Shown here: piece by piece, positions 12,636-23,989 of the stretch | How positions within the stretch are numbered: position 1 is the first letter of the stretch | How the letters are laid out: each line of letters starts with the position of its first letter | From: Pogonophryne albipinna | Lineage: Eukaryota > Chordata > Actinopteri > Perciformes > Artedidraconidae | Length of the DNA stretch: 64,000 nt | Assembly: GCA_028583405.1 (NCBI GenBank) | Contig: CM053260.1 | Location: 13,848,660 to 13,912,659, forward strand | Reading direction: 5' to 3' | Made by a program: the position numbers and the translations under genes | Notes under the pieces: model-generated | What the model was told of the DNA's origin: nothing | The model's input: only the letters and a program-made list of their open reading frames with translations | Database searches by the model: none

Positions 12636-12745
12636 CTGCATTCAGCGCAGTTTCTTGTATATAGTCATCCCAAGGAACCCGGAAATAATAATAGACATCA
12701 GTGTGAATAATGCTGCACTAAGCACTGCACCTCTGTTCAGAAGAA
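12636..12745 (-). CDS. last coding exon of acidic membrane protein: transmembrane segment and tail
   Basis: After acceptor CCTAG the exon reads LLNRGAVLSAALFTLMSIII, then SGFLGMTIYKKLR and a stop at 12644-12642. It is one hydrophobic helix of about 22 residues followed by a five-residue basic tail. The tail ends K-K-L-R, which fits the KKxx COPI-retrieval pattern of ER type I proteins; a plain stop-transfer signal is equally possible. A donor consensus (GCAG|GTGAGT) sits six bases after the stop, so a 3'UTR intron is likely. Its phase matches the large exon upstream. Confidence 0.7.
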
Positions 12746-12862
12746 CTAGGAGAAGAAAACTGTCGTTAGTGAAATCAACAATTTACTAAATGGCATGCAG
12801 AGATACAAAGAGACACGTTTATGTTCATTAACACATCAACTACCTCAGTGTTGGGGTCTTAC

Positions 12863-15433
12863 CTACAGGTTTTTCTTCTATCAATATAGCTGCAGCTTTA
12901 AAACCTTCCCCGTGTGCCTTCATGCTGCGGCCATTTATTGGGACTTCCTCACTTGGATATGTCTCCATGGTGTCATTATCAGATGGGGCCTCAACGACAA
13001 TGATCTCTGCATCGCTGTCATCCGCTGTGTCCCCCTCCAGGTCTTTTTCAGGATCTGATTGGACAACTTCTTCTTCTGTGTTGTCCTCTGAAGTGTCCTC
13101 TTCTAGATCTTCCACAGGGACGATGAGGAGTGGCTCTTCTGGAGACGGTTCCTCGCTGGCGGGCTCAACAAGAACATCAACAGCAGGTGGCTGTTCTAGG
13201 GCTGGTTCTGTTTCCTCCACAGCAGGTTCCTCGTGACCTTCCTCTTCTGGGTCAAGTACAACAGATTCCTCTTCTTCTGGAGCAGCAGGAAGAGAGTCTT
13301 CACTAGTAGCAGGGTCCTCTTCTGATTCTTCTTCTGGGACTATTGGGTCAAGCACCCCTGCATCTTCTTCTTCTGTATAATCCTCTGGTGCTTCATCTTT
13401 TTCTTCTTCCAGTTCATGCTTATCTTTAGCAGGATCTAAAGCAACCTCTTCCTCTTCCTCTTCGGTCTCTAGATATAGAAGTTCCTCTTCCTCTTCGGTC
13501 TCTAGATCTACAAGTTCCTCTTCCTTTTCCTCTTCGGTCTCAAGATCTACAGGATCCAGGGCAACAGATTCCTCTTCTTCTGGAGCACCAGGAAGAGAGT
13601 CTTCATTGGGGTTAGGGTCCTCTTCTTCTGGGACTATAGGAATCAGCCCTAGATATTCTTCTTCTTCTTCTTCTTCTTCTTCTTCTTCTGTGTATTCCTC
13701 TGGAGCTGCTTCTTCTTCTGGGGAAACCTCGGGGATTGCTTCTTCTATTACCTCTTCTTCCAGCTCTGGTTCCTCTTCAGATGGTTCCAAATAATCAACT
13801 GGATCTTCTGGGGCTGGCTCCTGTGGTCCTGTTTCCTCTTCAGCGAGTTCCTCTTCCTCTTCCTCTTTGGTCTCTAGATTAACAGGAAAGAGAGCAACAG
13901 TTTCCTCTTCTTCCAATGCACTGGGAAGATCTTCTTCGTTTGTTGCAGGGTCGTCATCTTTTTCCTCCAGGGCAACTGCTTTGTCTTCCTCTAATGTACT
14001 GGGAAGTGTTTCTCCATTTGCATCGTCTTCAGCAGTGTCTTCAAGGACTACTGCTTCGTCTTCTTCTGTTTCTAAAGAAATGAAAGAGACAGTTTCCTCT
14101 TCTTCACTGGGTCCCAGAGGAACAATAACAACATGGTCCTCTGGGGCGGACTCTTGTGCTGCTGTGTCCTCGGCTGCAGGCTCCACTTGAGCTTCTTCTT
14201 CTGTTTCAAGCTCCACAGGAACGAGAGCAACTGCTTCGTCTTCTTCTACTGTACTGGGAAGTGTTTCTTCGTTGGTAGCAGGGTCCACTTCAGCGATGTC
14301 TTCAGAGACTACTGGGTCAACTGCCTCGTCTTCTTCTGCATGTTCTTTTTCTGTTTCTAAAGAAATCACAGAGACAGTTTCCTCTTGTTCACTGGGTTCC
14401 ACGGGAGCCATGACAACAGGTTCTTCTGGGGCTGACTCTTGTGCTGCTGTGTCCTCTGCAGCAGGCTCCACTTCTTCTTCAGTCTCAGGCTCCACAGGAA
14501 TGAGAGCAACTGCTTCATCTTCTTCTGACTTAGAAAGAGGTTCTTCATTTGTAACAGGGTCAACTTCTTCCAGGACTACTGGGGAAACAGATTCTTCCTC
14601 TTTTGCATGTTCCTCTGGAGCTTCGTTTTCTTCTGAAATGGCAGAGACTGTTTCATCTTGTTCAGGCTCCTGTTCAGCGGACTCCACGTGAACAATAACA
14701 GGAGGTTCCTCAGGGGCTGACTCCTCTGCAGCAGGTTCCACTTGAACTGCCTCCTCTGTCTCCTTTGGCTCTGCAGGGACAAGGACAATAGAGTTGTCTT
14801 CTTCTGGTGTCACAGGAAGAGCAGCAGGTTCTTCTTCAGTATTGTCATCCTGGACTACAAGTACAGGTTCTTCTGCAGCAGCTTCTTCTTCTGCATTTTC
14901 CTCTGTAGCTTCAGGGATAATAGGGATTGGTGCTGCTGGAAGGGGATCCTCCAGATCATGCTGTTCAGGGGGTGCATCTTCCACAACAGTAACAGTTTCT
15001 TCTTCAACATTTTCCTCTGGAACTTCATCTTTTGAAGCTTCGGAAGAAATGACCAGGATTGGTGCTTCTGGGGCTGGATCCTCAACATGTGGCGTTACAT
15101 CAACAGCTGGGGCAACTTCTTCTGTGGTCTTTTTTGGAGATGCCTCTGCTAAGCCAGCTTCTCCAGGGACTGCTTTCTCCTCTGAAATTTCTTGTGGAGC
15201 TTTAGCCAAAGGCTCATGAGAGACCTGGTATTTTACAAATATTGCTTCTGGCTCTTTTTCAATAACTGGAATGTCTTCTTGAATGGGCGGAACCTCAGGA
15301 GCTGGAGTTGCTACCTTTACAGCAACTGGAATGACTTTCTTCACTGTTTTTCTCAACACTTTTACGTGAGTTTGTGCTTTAGTTTCCGGTGCTTGTTTCT
15401 CTGGTCCTGGTCCAGACTGACCATCTTTGGCAG
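12863..15433 (-). CDS. large exon of glutamate-rich acidic single-pass membrane protein (podoplanin-position gene)
   Basis: A single 2571 nt minus-strand exon has no internal stop, between acceptor TTTCAG and donor GTAG|GTAAGA. It encodes about 857 residues. A short basic start (VLRKTVKKVIPVAVKV) is followed by about 800 residues dominated by Glu, Pro, Ala and Val. Imperfect tandem units of about 60-90 residues contain PAAEDTAAQESAPE, EEDEAVAL and EETVSVISLE, and there is a run of ten or more Glu around 13670. There is no cysteine-rich or enzymatic domain. Together with the next exon it gives an acidic ectodomain or lumenal domain plus one C-terminal transmembrane helix. In mammals the gene directly upstream of PRDM2 on the same strand is PDPN, also a type I protein with a very short tail, so this may be its fish counterpart. 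Sequence similarity is not visible, and mammalian podoplanin is only about 160 residues. The gene is real; its identity is uncertain. Confidence 0.75.
13440..14900 (-). repeat. coding tandem and low-complexity repeats in the acidic protein
   Basis: Related units recur several times, with DPATNEE-LPS, EEDEAVAL-PVE-ETEEE, PAAEDTAAQESAPE and EETVS-ISLE in the same order. A pure (GAA/GAG)n stretch at about 13660-13690 encodes a Glu run. On the plus strand these give long serine-rich open frames that are shadows. The pattern implies expansion by unequal exchange or slippage and probable length polymorphism. Confidence 0.7.
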
Positions 15434-15638
15434 CTGAAATATACGATAGAGACTCAGATACAGCTTTAGCTTCCCCCCTTGCATCAACCGCCTATGTTCT
15501 CTGATTATATCGAAAAAGCACCCTCATTAACCTTAAATATATTCTAAGGACTCAGCTTTACTGTATGGTATGCCAACTCAACCAGTATACCCCATATCGT
15601 CTCGTCCACCGTATGTTTTAGTTGATAACTTGAAGTTA

Positions 15639-16458
15639 CACTGAACAAAAATATAAACGCAACACTTTTGTTTTTGCTCCCATTTTTCATGAGATGAACT
15701 CAAAGATCTAAAACATTTTCTATATACACAAAATAACCATTTCTCTCAAATATTGTTCACAAATCTGAAAAAATCTGTGATAGTGAGCACTTCTCCTTTG
15801 CCGAGATAATCCATCCCACCTCACAGGTGTGGCATATCAAGATGCTGATTAGACAGCATGATTATTGCACAGGTGTGCCTTAGAATGGCCACAATAAAAG
15901 GCCACTCTGAAACATGCAGTTTTGCTTTATTGGGGGGGTCTGGGGGGGTCCGAAAACCAGTCAGTATCTGGTGTGAGGGGTAGGGGTAGGGTTAGGGTAA
16001 TGTTGTGAATCGAGTGGCCCATGGTGGTGGTGGGGTTATGGTATGGGCAGGCGTATGTTATGGACGACGAACACAGGCCACTCGATTCACAACATTACCC
16101 TAACCCTAACCCTAATCCTACCCCTACCCCTCACACCAGATACTGACTGGTTTTCGGACCCCCCCAATAAAGCAAAACTGCATGTTTCAGAGTGGCCTTT
16201 TATTGTGGCCATTCTAAGGCACACCTGTGTAATAATCATGCTGTCTAATCAGCATCTTGATATGCCACACCTTTGAGGTGGGATGGATTATCTCGGCAAA
16301 GGAGAAGTGCTCACTATCACAGATTTTTTCAGATTTGTGAACAATATTTGAGAGAAATGGTTATTTTGTGTATATAGAAAATGTTTTAGATCTTTGAGTT
16401 CATCTCATGAAAAATGGGAGCAAAAACAAAAGTGTTGCGTTTATATTTTTGTTCAGTG
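15639..16458. mobile_element. foldback DNA transposon with about 380 bp inverted arms
   Basis: It starts CACTGAACAAAAATATAAAC and ends with the exact reverse complement, flanked by TA on both sides (15637-15638 and 16459-16460). The arms are nearly perfect inverted repeats up to a central unpaired block of about 60 bp (around 16021-16078). Each arm next to the centre contains TTAGGG/CCCTAA-like repeats. There is no transposase. Truncated copies occur at 40674-41282 and in the mirror arm. Confidence 0.85.
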
Positions 16459-16689
16459 TAATTTATGGACGTTTTTATACTAAAATTATTTTTATCATTT
16501 TAGATTTTTCCAAACTTACTTTTGTATTGCTGTAGAGGCCCAAACCTGACAATTCTCTGAGCTCACTTTGATACCATACAGTAGTAGTTGGACATAATAC
16601 ATCTAGAGGTTTTCCACAAAGGAAACCTAGTACACTATATTGACGCTCTGAACGATGGCTGATTATGCAACACACTCTCACTCCATAAT

Positions 16690-17599
16690 CGTCCAGGAGC
16701 GACGTTTGGTCAGGGTCCCGTGGCGTGCAGTTGTGCCCCTCCTAAACTCCTTCAGCTTCATAAAGGGACGCAAATAGCTTTCAACTGATTGCAATGTATT
16801 CCCATCGGCGGGATTTGACGCTCATGGAAGCACGGCATTCGTTTGTGTCGGCTGCCCTTAAAGGCAATGTGAGCGTCCATTTCCAATGGATAACGGAGAA
16901 TTGTACACCCGGAAGTAAGTATTCCCCTTACTGTCGATTGATTTTACAGTGATATCTGCACTACTCCTCGACTAAAAAACACCAGATTATCCTTGTTAAT
17001 GACACAACATTGATTAGTTTAAATTGTGTGCAATGCTTTTGTATTTTTCCCCTTCGATTCGGAGAAACAAATATTTTTTCGGGGGTAAAGGTGGCAGAAG
17101 ACACTACACTACCCAGAATCCCCAGCTATCGTTTAGGACTACACCATGTGCTCTGTTTGACAAACCCCGTGATTAGTTCTCAAGCTCTGTGATTGGTTGA
17201 CCTCCAACTGCATTTCATATGAGAAAAAAACGTTTCATAAAAGATAAAATCATACTTTATTCAGCAGTGCTTGCTTTACTCTTTGTAAGTCATCACATGA
17301 ATGCATTGTAATAAATGGTTCGGCTGCATTAAATATAATTACACATCTGTCGTAGTTCTTTATTTGTATTTATCTACAGAGATCGGGCTCAGAATAGACC
17401 GGAAACTATTCTTTTACTGTTCAGTTTGAATTTCACAATAAAGTTAGTAGTAATATTTTGTTTTGATATTATTGTTTTTTATTAACTACTAGACCGCTGG
17501 GTCATGTTAAGACCATATTTTCTGTGTTGCTGTGGGTTTTTTCCATCGCTTTTGTGTTACAAATATCAAAAACAATAACTAAATATATCCGTCGTAAAC
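16690..17599 (+). repeat. unnamed promoter-like interspersed repeat, copy A
   Basis: It shares ordered blocks with copies near 24269, 27540-28506 (minus), 33037-34090, 36430-37050 (minus) and 62780-63400. Constant blocks include ACACCCGGAAGTAAGTATTC, GATTTTACAGTGATATCTGC, CCCCTTCGATTCGGAGAAAC and CTCAAGCTCTGTGATTGG. No open frame is shared between copies. The copy breaks off at CGTCGTAAAC, where the 17599-24267 composite begins. Confidence 0.7.
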
Positions 17600-19127
17600 A
17601 TAGACTGTATAAATGGACGTAGGGTCCGTGACATCACCCATAGGATTCTGCAGAGTTGCCGAGAAGCCCTTAGTAGGCGGAGTCGGCCACTAACGGCTCG
17701 ACAGTGACGTCAGAGTTCAACTCCCGCCTGTTCCAGCCTGCTCCAAATAAGGTCAAAGAGGCGGAGCCGAGGCGGGACCTGCTGGCTCCGAACTGGAAGT
17801 TCCAGAGCTAGCTGAAGCTACCAAGCTAAGCTAACATGCTCCCCATCTGCACACTGCCATCGCATTTTACGTTTCTAAGGTAAGCGGACATGAAACTATT
17901 CAGCAAAACTATAAATAATAATCTAAGTTATTGAGTTTTTAGCATAATACTTCAGAATCTTAAAACCCCTTAACGTTTGTATGCAATTGTGCTAAATTCA
18001 ACACTGGAATCAAGCAAATATTAATGTTTGCGTGACATTAGTTATTTATATATCACTTAATTACACGTTTAATACATTTAAGTCAAGCTAAGGTACATGT
18101 GATGGTAGCTAGTTAGTGCTCTTACCTGTGATGCCTCCTCCAAACAGCATAATAACCAGACTGTATCATTAAAACTAAGTACCAGTTCTAGATCCTTGAC
18201 TTTAGACAAACAATTCAAAAGACAACATGTATTTAAAGACCAATCTTTATTTGAATGTGCCTCTTAACCTGAGATATTAGTTATACAGTAATAGTATTGA
18301 CAATCTAAAAAAACTGAGCAACTCAACAGTCAACTTTATATTTCTTATTGTCCAAAGCATTTATTATTTTCATTTTTCCCCTCTCATATTCAGTGTGGAC
18401 GGATTGAGACAGCGTGGTGTCCAGAGAGCTGCAGAGACTTCAGGGAGAAACCTCCGTGTGATGGACGTCCTGTCTGTTGGTTTGGAGAGGACTGAGGACC
18501 AGGCCTGATGGAGGAGCCCATGCTGGGCATAGCTGATACCAACTGCACAGGCCTAGTCTGTCACGTTATTTGACTAAATGTGTTTACTTATACATTTAAT
18601 AGGTTTACACCTTCTGTCCATATGTGCTTTTTATTTAAAACATGTTTGATTAAGTTTTGGTTCAATTTCAATAAATTGTATTTGTATTTGCACTCCTTTC
18701 GTCCATTATTCTTACTGAAAATGTTAGATTACACATTCACATCTGACTGAAGATTGGCCCCATTTATTTGTGACATTGCAAACTCTGCGGTACAAGGCAC
18801 AAGTGATGTGAAGCTCATAAAGTGAGGCAAATAGAAATAATCAGCTGATGGAGTGTAGATGTGGAAATAGGTGCATTCGATCAGCTGACTGTGTTTTCAC
18901 AATAAAAGTAGTTTCTTAGTGAATGTCCTGGACTGGTCTTAAAATCTCATAACATCAGCTTTTAATGTTCCTCTTGGATGTTCTTCTTGACCCTCAGAGA
19001 AGGAGAAAATGTTGTGTCTTTCAGGCATGTCCTTTCCTAACAAAAATGACAGGAAACATAAAACATATTATTGCAGAACAAGTGTGTTATTTATGAAAGC
19101 GGTGTGTTTGTGTGTTTAGGGGCTGTA

Positions 19128-19841
19128 ACCGCAACCGAGTGTGAAGCGGCTGGGATGAGGATCAGCACCTCCAAATCTGAGGCCATGGTTCTCAGCAGGA
19201 AACCGATGGACTGTCCACTCCAAGTAGGGAATGAGTCCTTACCCCAAGTGAAGGAGTTCAAGTATCTCGGGGTCTTGTTCTCGAGTGAGGGAACAATGGA
19301 GCGTGAGATGGGCCGGAGAATCGGAGCAGCGGGAGCGGTACTGCAGTCGCTTTACCGCACCGTTGTGACGAAAAGGGAGCTGAGCCAGAAGGCAAAGCTC
19401 TCTGTCTACCGGGCCATTTTCGTTCCTACCCTCACCTATGGTCATGAAGGATGGGTCATGACCGAAAGAACGAGATCGCGGATACAAGCGGCCGAGATGG
19501 GTTTTCTCCGCAGGGTGGCTGGTGTCTCCCTTAGGGATAAGGTGAGAAGTTCGGTCATCAGGGAGGGACTCGGAGTTGAGCCGCTCCTCCTTCGCGTCGA
19601 AAGGAGCCAGTTGAGGTGGTTCGGGCACCTAGTTAGGATGCCACCTGGGCGCCTCCCTAGGGAGGTGTTCCAGGCACGTCCAGCTGGGAAGAGACCAAGG
19701 GGTAGACCTAGGACCAGGTGGAGGGATTATATCTCTTCGCTGGCCTGGGAGCGCCTTGGGATCCCCCAGTCAGAGCTGGTTGATGTCGCCAGGGAAAAGG
19801 AAGTTTGGGGCTCTCTGCTGGAACTGCTGATGGGGCTGTAG
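19128..19841 (+). pseudogene. LINE ORF2 C-terminal fragment (reverse transcriptase end)
   Basis: An uninterrupted frame of about 235 codons begins inside the reverse transcriptase, with MRISTSKSEAMVLSRKPMDC, then FKYLGVLFSSEG and LTYGHEGWVMTERTRSRIQA. It closes with RWFGHLVRMPPGRLPREVF and RGRPRTRWRDYISSLAWERL. These are the thumb/linker motifs of a fish non-LTR retrotransposon (I/Nimb- or RTE-like clade; I cannot settle which). It is 5'-truncated and stops at 19841. The long frame suggests a recent insertion. Confidence 0.82.
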
Positions 19842-20489
19842 ATATAATTATTTTGTAATTGTATGTTTTTTTAAATTTCAACAGTGAGCTACAAAGACGA
19901 TCAGATTATGAATGAACAGTATGAAGCTCATCAACATTGAAATATATGTTATTATCAAAATAATATTTAACTGTTATCAAAACGTAGTGCAACTGTAGAA
20001 GCTTGCTCTGTTGTCTCACTGAAAGAATAACTTTTACCACGTTTTTTTCAGACAATATTGAGAGATAAATAGTAGCAGTTCTCACTATGTGTTAAATATC
20101 TTTGCCTTCAATACATTAAATTAGAAAGCTGACAAAACCATATTTCTTTAGCCTTTATTTATACAGGTGTAGATCTCATTGAGACACAAGGTCTCATTTT
20201 CACACAATAATATTGCTTGTTAACATCTAAATGTAACCTTTTGCATGGAAAAACCCCTCAACTTAACTGATGTGTAGGTGATCTAGTATTTAGTATTGTT
20301 TAATGGAATGTATATCAGTGTATTCAAGTCAATACTTCATTTATTTAAACAAATATCTTTCTTGATTCTTTGTACAGTATGAAAAATAGAGTCTTTGTAC
20401 CTGTGCTGAAGTTCACTGCTGTGAGGAGTCCAGTTCTGTCTCTCACTCTCTGGTCCAGCCTGTCTGCATCACCTGGACACCTTAAACAA

Positions 20490-20491
20490 AC

Positions 20492-20552
<61 letters not shown>
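20490..20552. repeat. (TA)n microsatellite
   Basis: About 30 uninterrupted TA dinucleotides, likely length-polymorphic. Confidence 0.95.
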
Positions 20553-20556
<4 letters not shown>

Positions 20557-21466
20557 AAGTACCATGTGTACAAACAATATAACTGATTCTCTTCTGTTGA
20601 ACATGTTGGATTGTGTATTGTCCGAGTCAGGGTCCTTTTTATTTTACTGTAACTTTGGAAGTTGTGTTACCAATGCTTACTGTTTATTTGATACCAATTT
20701 GGTAATGCAATTAATAAAAACAACAAGGTTTGGGTTCGATCTTCAGATGACTGACGTTAACGTGTAAGCTCAATAATGAACTCCAGCTCAACCAACCATA
20801 TTGTAATATCTAACCTAATCATCTTGAAATACGACATTATTATTTGTAATATACACACATCTTATTGTGAGGTTGATTTCACATACACTACTTCGACATG
20901 AGCTTGTCTACATACTTGAGCATAGCCAATTTAAATTAACCTTAGCGATGCATACAGTTCCTACCTACATAATAAAATATCTCTCTAAGTTACAAGGATG
21001 ACCTTATTTTATAACCTCAAACAGAAGCCGTTTGTTCTACAGTATTATCCCACTTAACGCTTAACACTTGTCTTAACACTTGTCGTTTTAACCTTTATAT
21101 ATACAGTCTATGGTTTTAACTTGGAGACTACAATTAACATCGTTAGCACCGATGTAGCTACCACTCACTTACACGGTAACCCAAGCCTTAACATTCATTA
21201 CGTAGCCGATTCAAATCATAAACACATCAATAAGTACTCGAATTTCACTTACCGCAAAAACCGCATTCATGCACCATCTGTTTCAACCGCAGAGCGAGTC
21301 ACAATAGTCCGATATATAAGCATGAAGAACAAACAACCACGGCCGGCTTCAAGTTGTGTTCCCTGGATGAACTGAGCAGGCAGAGTCCCTGTAGCTAGCT
21401 TCACGGAGCAGGTAGCAGAGAGACAAGAAGCTAGCAGCAGCAGTCACTTGACAGAGCTGTCACTCA

Positions 21467-22135
21467 ATGTGACCACGCCCTAATATATGCATAACTTTAA
21501 GGCTTAATATTAATTAAACAGATGAGTTGAAAAAAAATGCACCCCCCACACAGTAGTCATGAAGGGGGAATCTAACTATACAGAGAATATGGTTTTTTGA
21601 ACCACGATGTAAACATGTTTATTTCTGCTGTAAAGTTGGGCATTTTAACATGGGGTCTATGGAAATTGCTCCCTTCTGCAGACTGCTCCTACTGGTCACT
21701 AGATGAACAGCAGTGTGTGGCACTTCCGTATTGGCGTCCCGGCTCTTCCCCAGAGTTTGCCGTCGTAAACTAAACCAGAAACAGCAGTATATTTTATTTT
21801 GTTAACACTGTAAACTTGACAGCTTTTTAACCAAGCGGCAAACTCTGGGGAACAGCCGGGACGCCAATACGGAAGTGCCACACACTGCAGTTCATACATG
21901 GGCCGCTAGGGACTGGCTGCAGAAAGGAGCAATTTCCATAGACCCCCATGTTAAAATGCCAAACTTTACAGCAGAAAAAAACATGTTTCTACCCATGGAT
22001 GCAATAAATATTATTATCGATATAGTTAGATTCCACCTTCATGATTATGAATCTGTGAGTGAATTGTTTTCTAACACGACCCTTTTATTTATATTAGGTC
22101 TTAAAGTTTTTGCATAAATTAGGGCGTGGTCACTT
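21467..22135. repeat. foldback pair around a 70 bp host-repeat segment
   Basis: The left side (GACCACGCCCTAAT ... TTCCCCAGAGTTTGCCG) is mirrored by the right side (CGGCAAACTCTGGGGAA ... TTAGGGCGTGGTC). The unpaired centre 21762-21832 (GTCGTAAACTAAACCAG to CTTTTTAACC) is the exact piece that is missing from the host repeat between 17599 and 24268, and that is present uninterrupted at 33879-33949. Confidence 0.7.
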
Positions 22136-22314
22136 TGATGGACACGTACATGCCTCACTGTCAGCTAACAGCAACTTGTCCACTCTGCTAGGCTACAACC
22201 ATAGAGGCTACAACGTTAGTTAGTCATAGTACTGTACTTGACCCTTTAGCTTTAGCCGTGTTCGTGGTGATTGTGCCTTTTAGGGAATATTGTTACAAAT
22301 ACCAGACAATTAAA

Positions 22315-22446
22315 ATGTCGTGCTGTGCGCTTGAATGTACTAACAGAACTTCCAAGAAGTCTAAAATGATAATATTATACATGTTAACCCCGTTCGCAGG
22401 TGTTTGTGTGCTTGGTAGCTTAGCTTGTTACTTATTAGCCAGCTAA
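22315..22446 (+). pseudogene. THAP-domain start of a P-like transposon, fragment
   Basis: The frame begins MSCCALECTNRTSKKSK. A Met followed by C-A-x-x-C spacing is the usual start of a THAP zinc finger, the DNA-binding domain of P-element-type transposases. It degenerates after about 20 residues, and no further THAP residues can be followed. It is probably the first exon of a decayed transposon within the composite. Confidence 0.4.
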
Positions 22447-22785
22447 GGACGTAACCCTTTATGCATACATATACATTTTAGTTTATGATTCAGCCTTGGG
22501 TAAGACTTTTATAGTCTATGGCTATGACGCCTATAATGCTAAACGGGAGCAAATGTTAATAGGGGACCCAATTATCCCAGTGGTGGCCGCCGGAGCTAAC
22601 GGAGCCGCAGGGGGCTAGCTCCAGCCGGCGTCCCGGAGCTAGCCCACTGCGGCTCCGTTAGGTCCGGGTGGTGGAGTCCGTCTTTTCTCAACGTGTGAAT
22701 GACACGCATTAAGAATAACAAAATATAGCTAATTCTCTTGCAGATTGTCTCATTTGACTATGAATGTAACGTTTATATAGGAGAA

Positions 22786-23989
22786 CAGTGGCGGATTTAG
22801 GATTGTAGGAGATCCAGGGCTTAGCCCAGGAGTTGTTTGGGGGGGGGTGCAAGGGTACAGTGCTATTTTGTATAAGTGTGGGGTGGACCGAACATCCTTT
22901 AGGGGGGTCGTCGCCTCCTCTGGGGGGGTCCAGGGGCATGCTCCCCCGGGAAGATTTTTTTTTTAATATTGAAGTTGAAAGCATCAATCTGGTGCACTTT
23001 GAGAGCAACATTAACCCTACCTTAATAACACCTTAAAGCGGACAAAAGGCACTGGAGAACACTCATTAACACCCTTTAATGAAGCAAACTAATGCCTTAA
23101 CTCACTCAAACAGTCGTTTACTTATTAAGGTGAAACGAATGTGCGTAGAGTTTTAAAGGAGGCGGATAGTCTCACCTTAATTCTGGCGCATTGCTTATCG
23201 TTTTATAGATCTATTCTCATCCACCATCTTTGTTTGTGACGTAAAAAATTTGTAAGAGTCACGTTTCTGAATCGGACACTCTGATGCAGTCACAGCCAAT
23301 CGGAGTCTGATTCAGAGGGTTGCCTGTCAGTTCCGTTGTTATGTGTACTGAAACGAGAGCCGGTATAATTCCACGCGCGAAAACAAAATAAAAAATGGAA
23401 TACGTTATTTTAGTGTCTTAAAAGTAGACTGAGGTATAAAGGGTTAACGTTACATCTTAGGATAATTTTTAGTCATGTTCTGTATACATACTAACATAAG
23501 GGTATACTTAGTGTGGTTACTCCATGTTTACTAGCTATAACATTAACGTTACATCACTCTTTTTCACTTCTTACTCAGTCAGCCAGAGTAGAGATATCAC
23601 CATTAGATTCACAAACCTGAAACATCATCCATTTCTTCACTGCTGGTGATGACATTGTTGTCAGCTGCTGATACTGCTGCTGCTGCAGCTTGTGGCGCCT
23701 GCTTCAATGACAATAACTTTCTAATATCCATAACTGTATAGGCTATTAGCTTAAAACTCGTCAGGCACTAGGAAGGATCACTTCTACTTCAGGGCAGGCT
23801 ACGCAGTACGCAGGCTAATGTCCCGCAGCGGATGCCTCTCTGGTGGACTCCGGTACTGCACATTACTCCCGAGACGTTTTTAAAAAATAAAATAAAAAAT
23901 AAAAAATATTTTTTAAGTGAAACATCCGGGGCTTTTCAGAAAACATCCGGGGCTTGAGCCCAAGTAGCCACCCCCTAGCGCCGCCACTG
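22786..23989. mobile_element. hAT-like non-autonomous element
   Basis: The ends CAGTGGCGGATTTAGG and GCGCCGCCACTG are inverted. The flanks TAGGAGAA (22778-22785) and TAGGGGAA (23990-23997) form an 8 bp target duplication with one mismatch, as expected for hAT. Interior 22925-23010 resembles 31345-31430. No intact transposase is seen. Confidence 0.75.

Noticed and set aside
13606..15219. Several plus-strand serine-rich frames
   Set aside because: They are the antisense reading of GAA/GAG glutamate codons (TTC/CTC/TCT) and have no independent support.
12840..15359. 839-codon frame taken as a complete gene starting near 15359
   Set aside because: Its first codon is GTG inside a longer open exon. 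The exon extends to an acceptor at 15434 and its 3' end is a splice donor at 12862, so the apparent start and stop are not the true ones.
15975..16120. Interstitial telomere or chromosome fusion point
   Set aside because: The TTAGGG-like stretches are only a few units long, in mirror orientation inside a dispersed foldback element that recurs at 40800, so they belong to the element.
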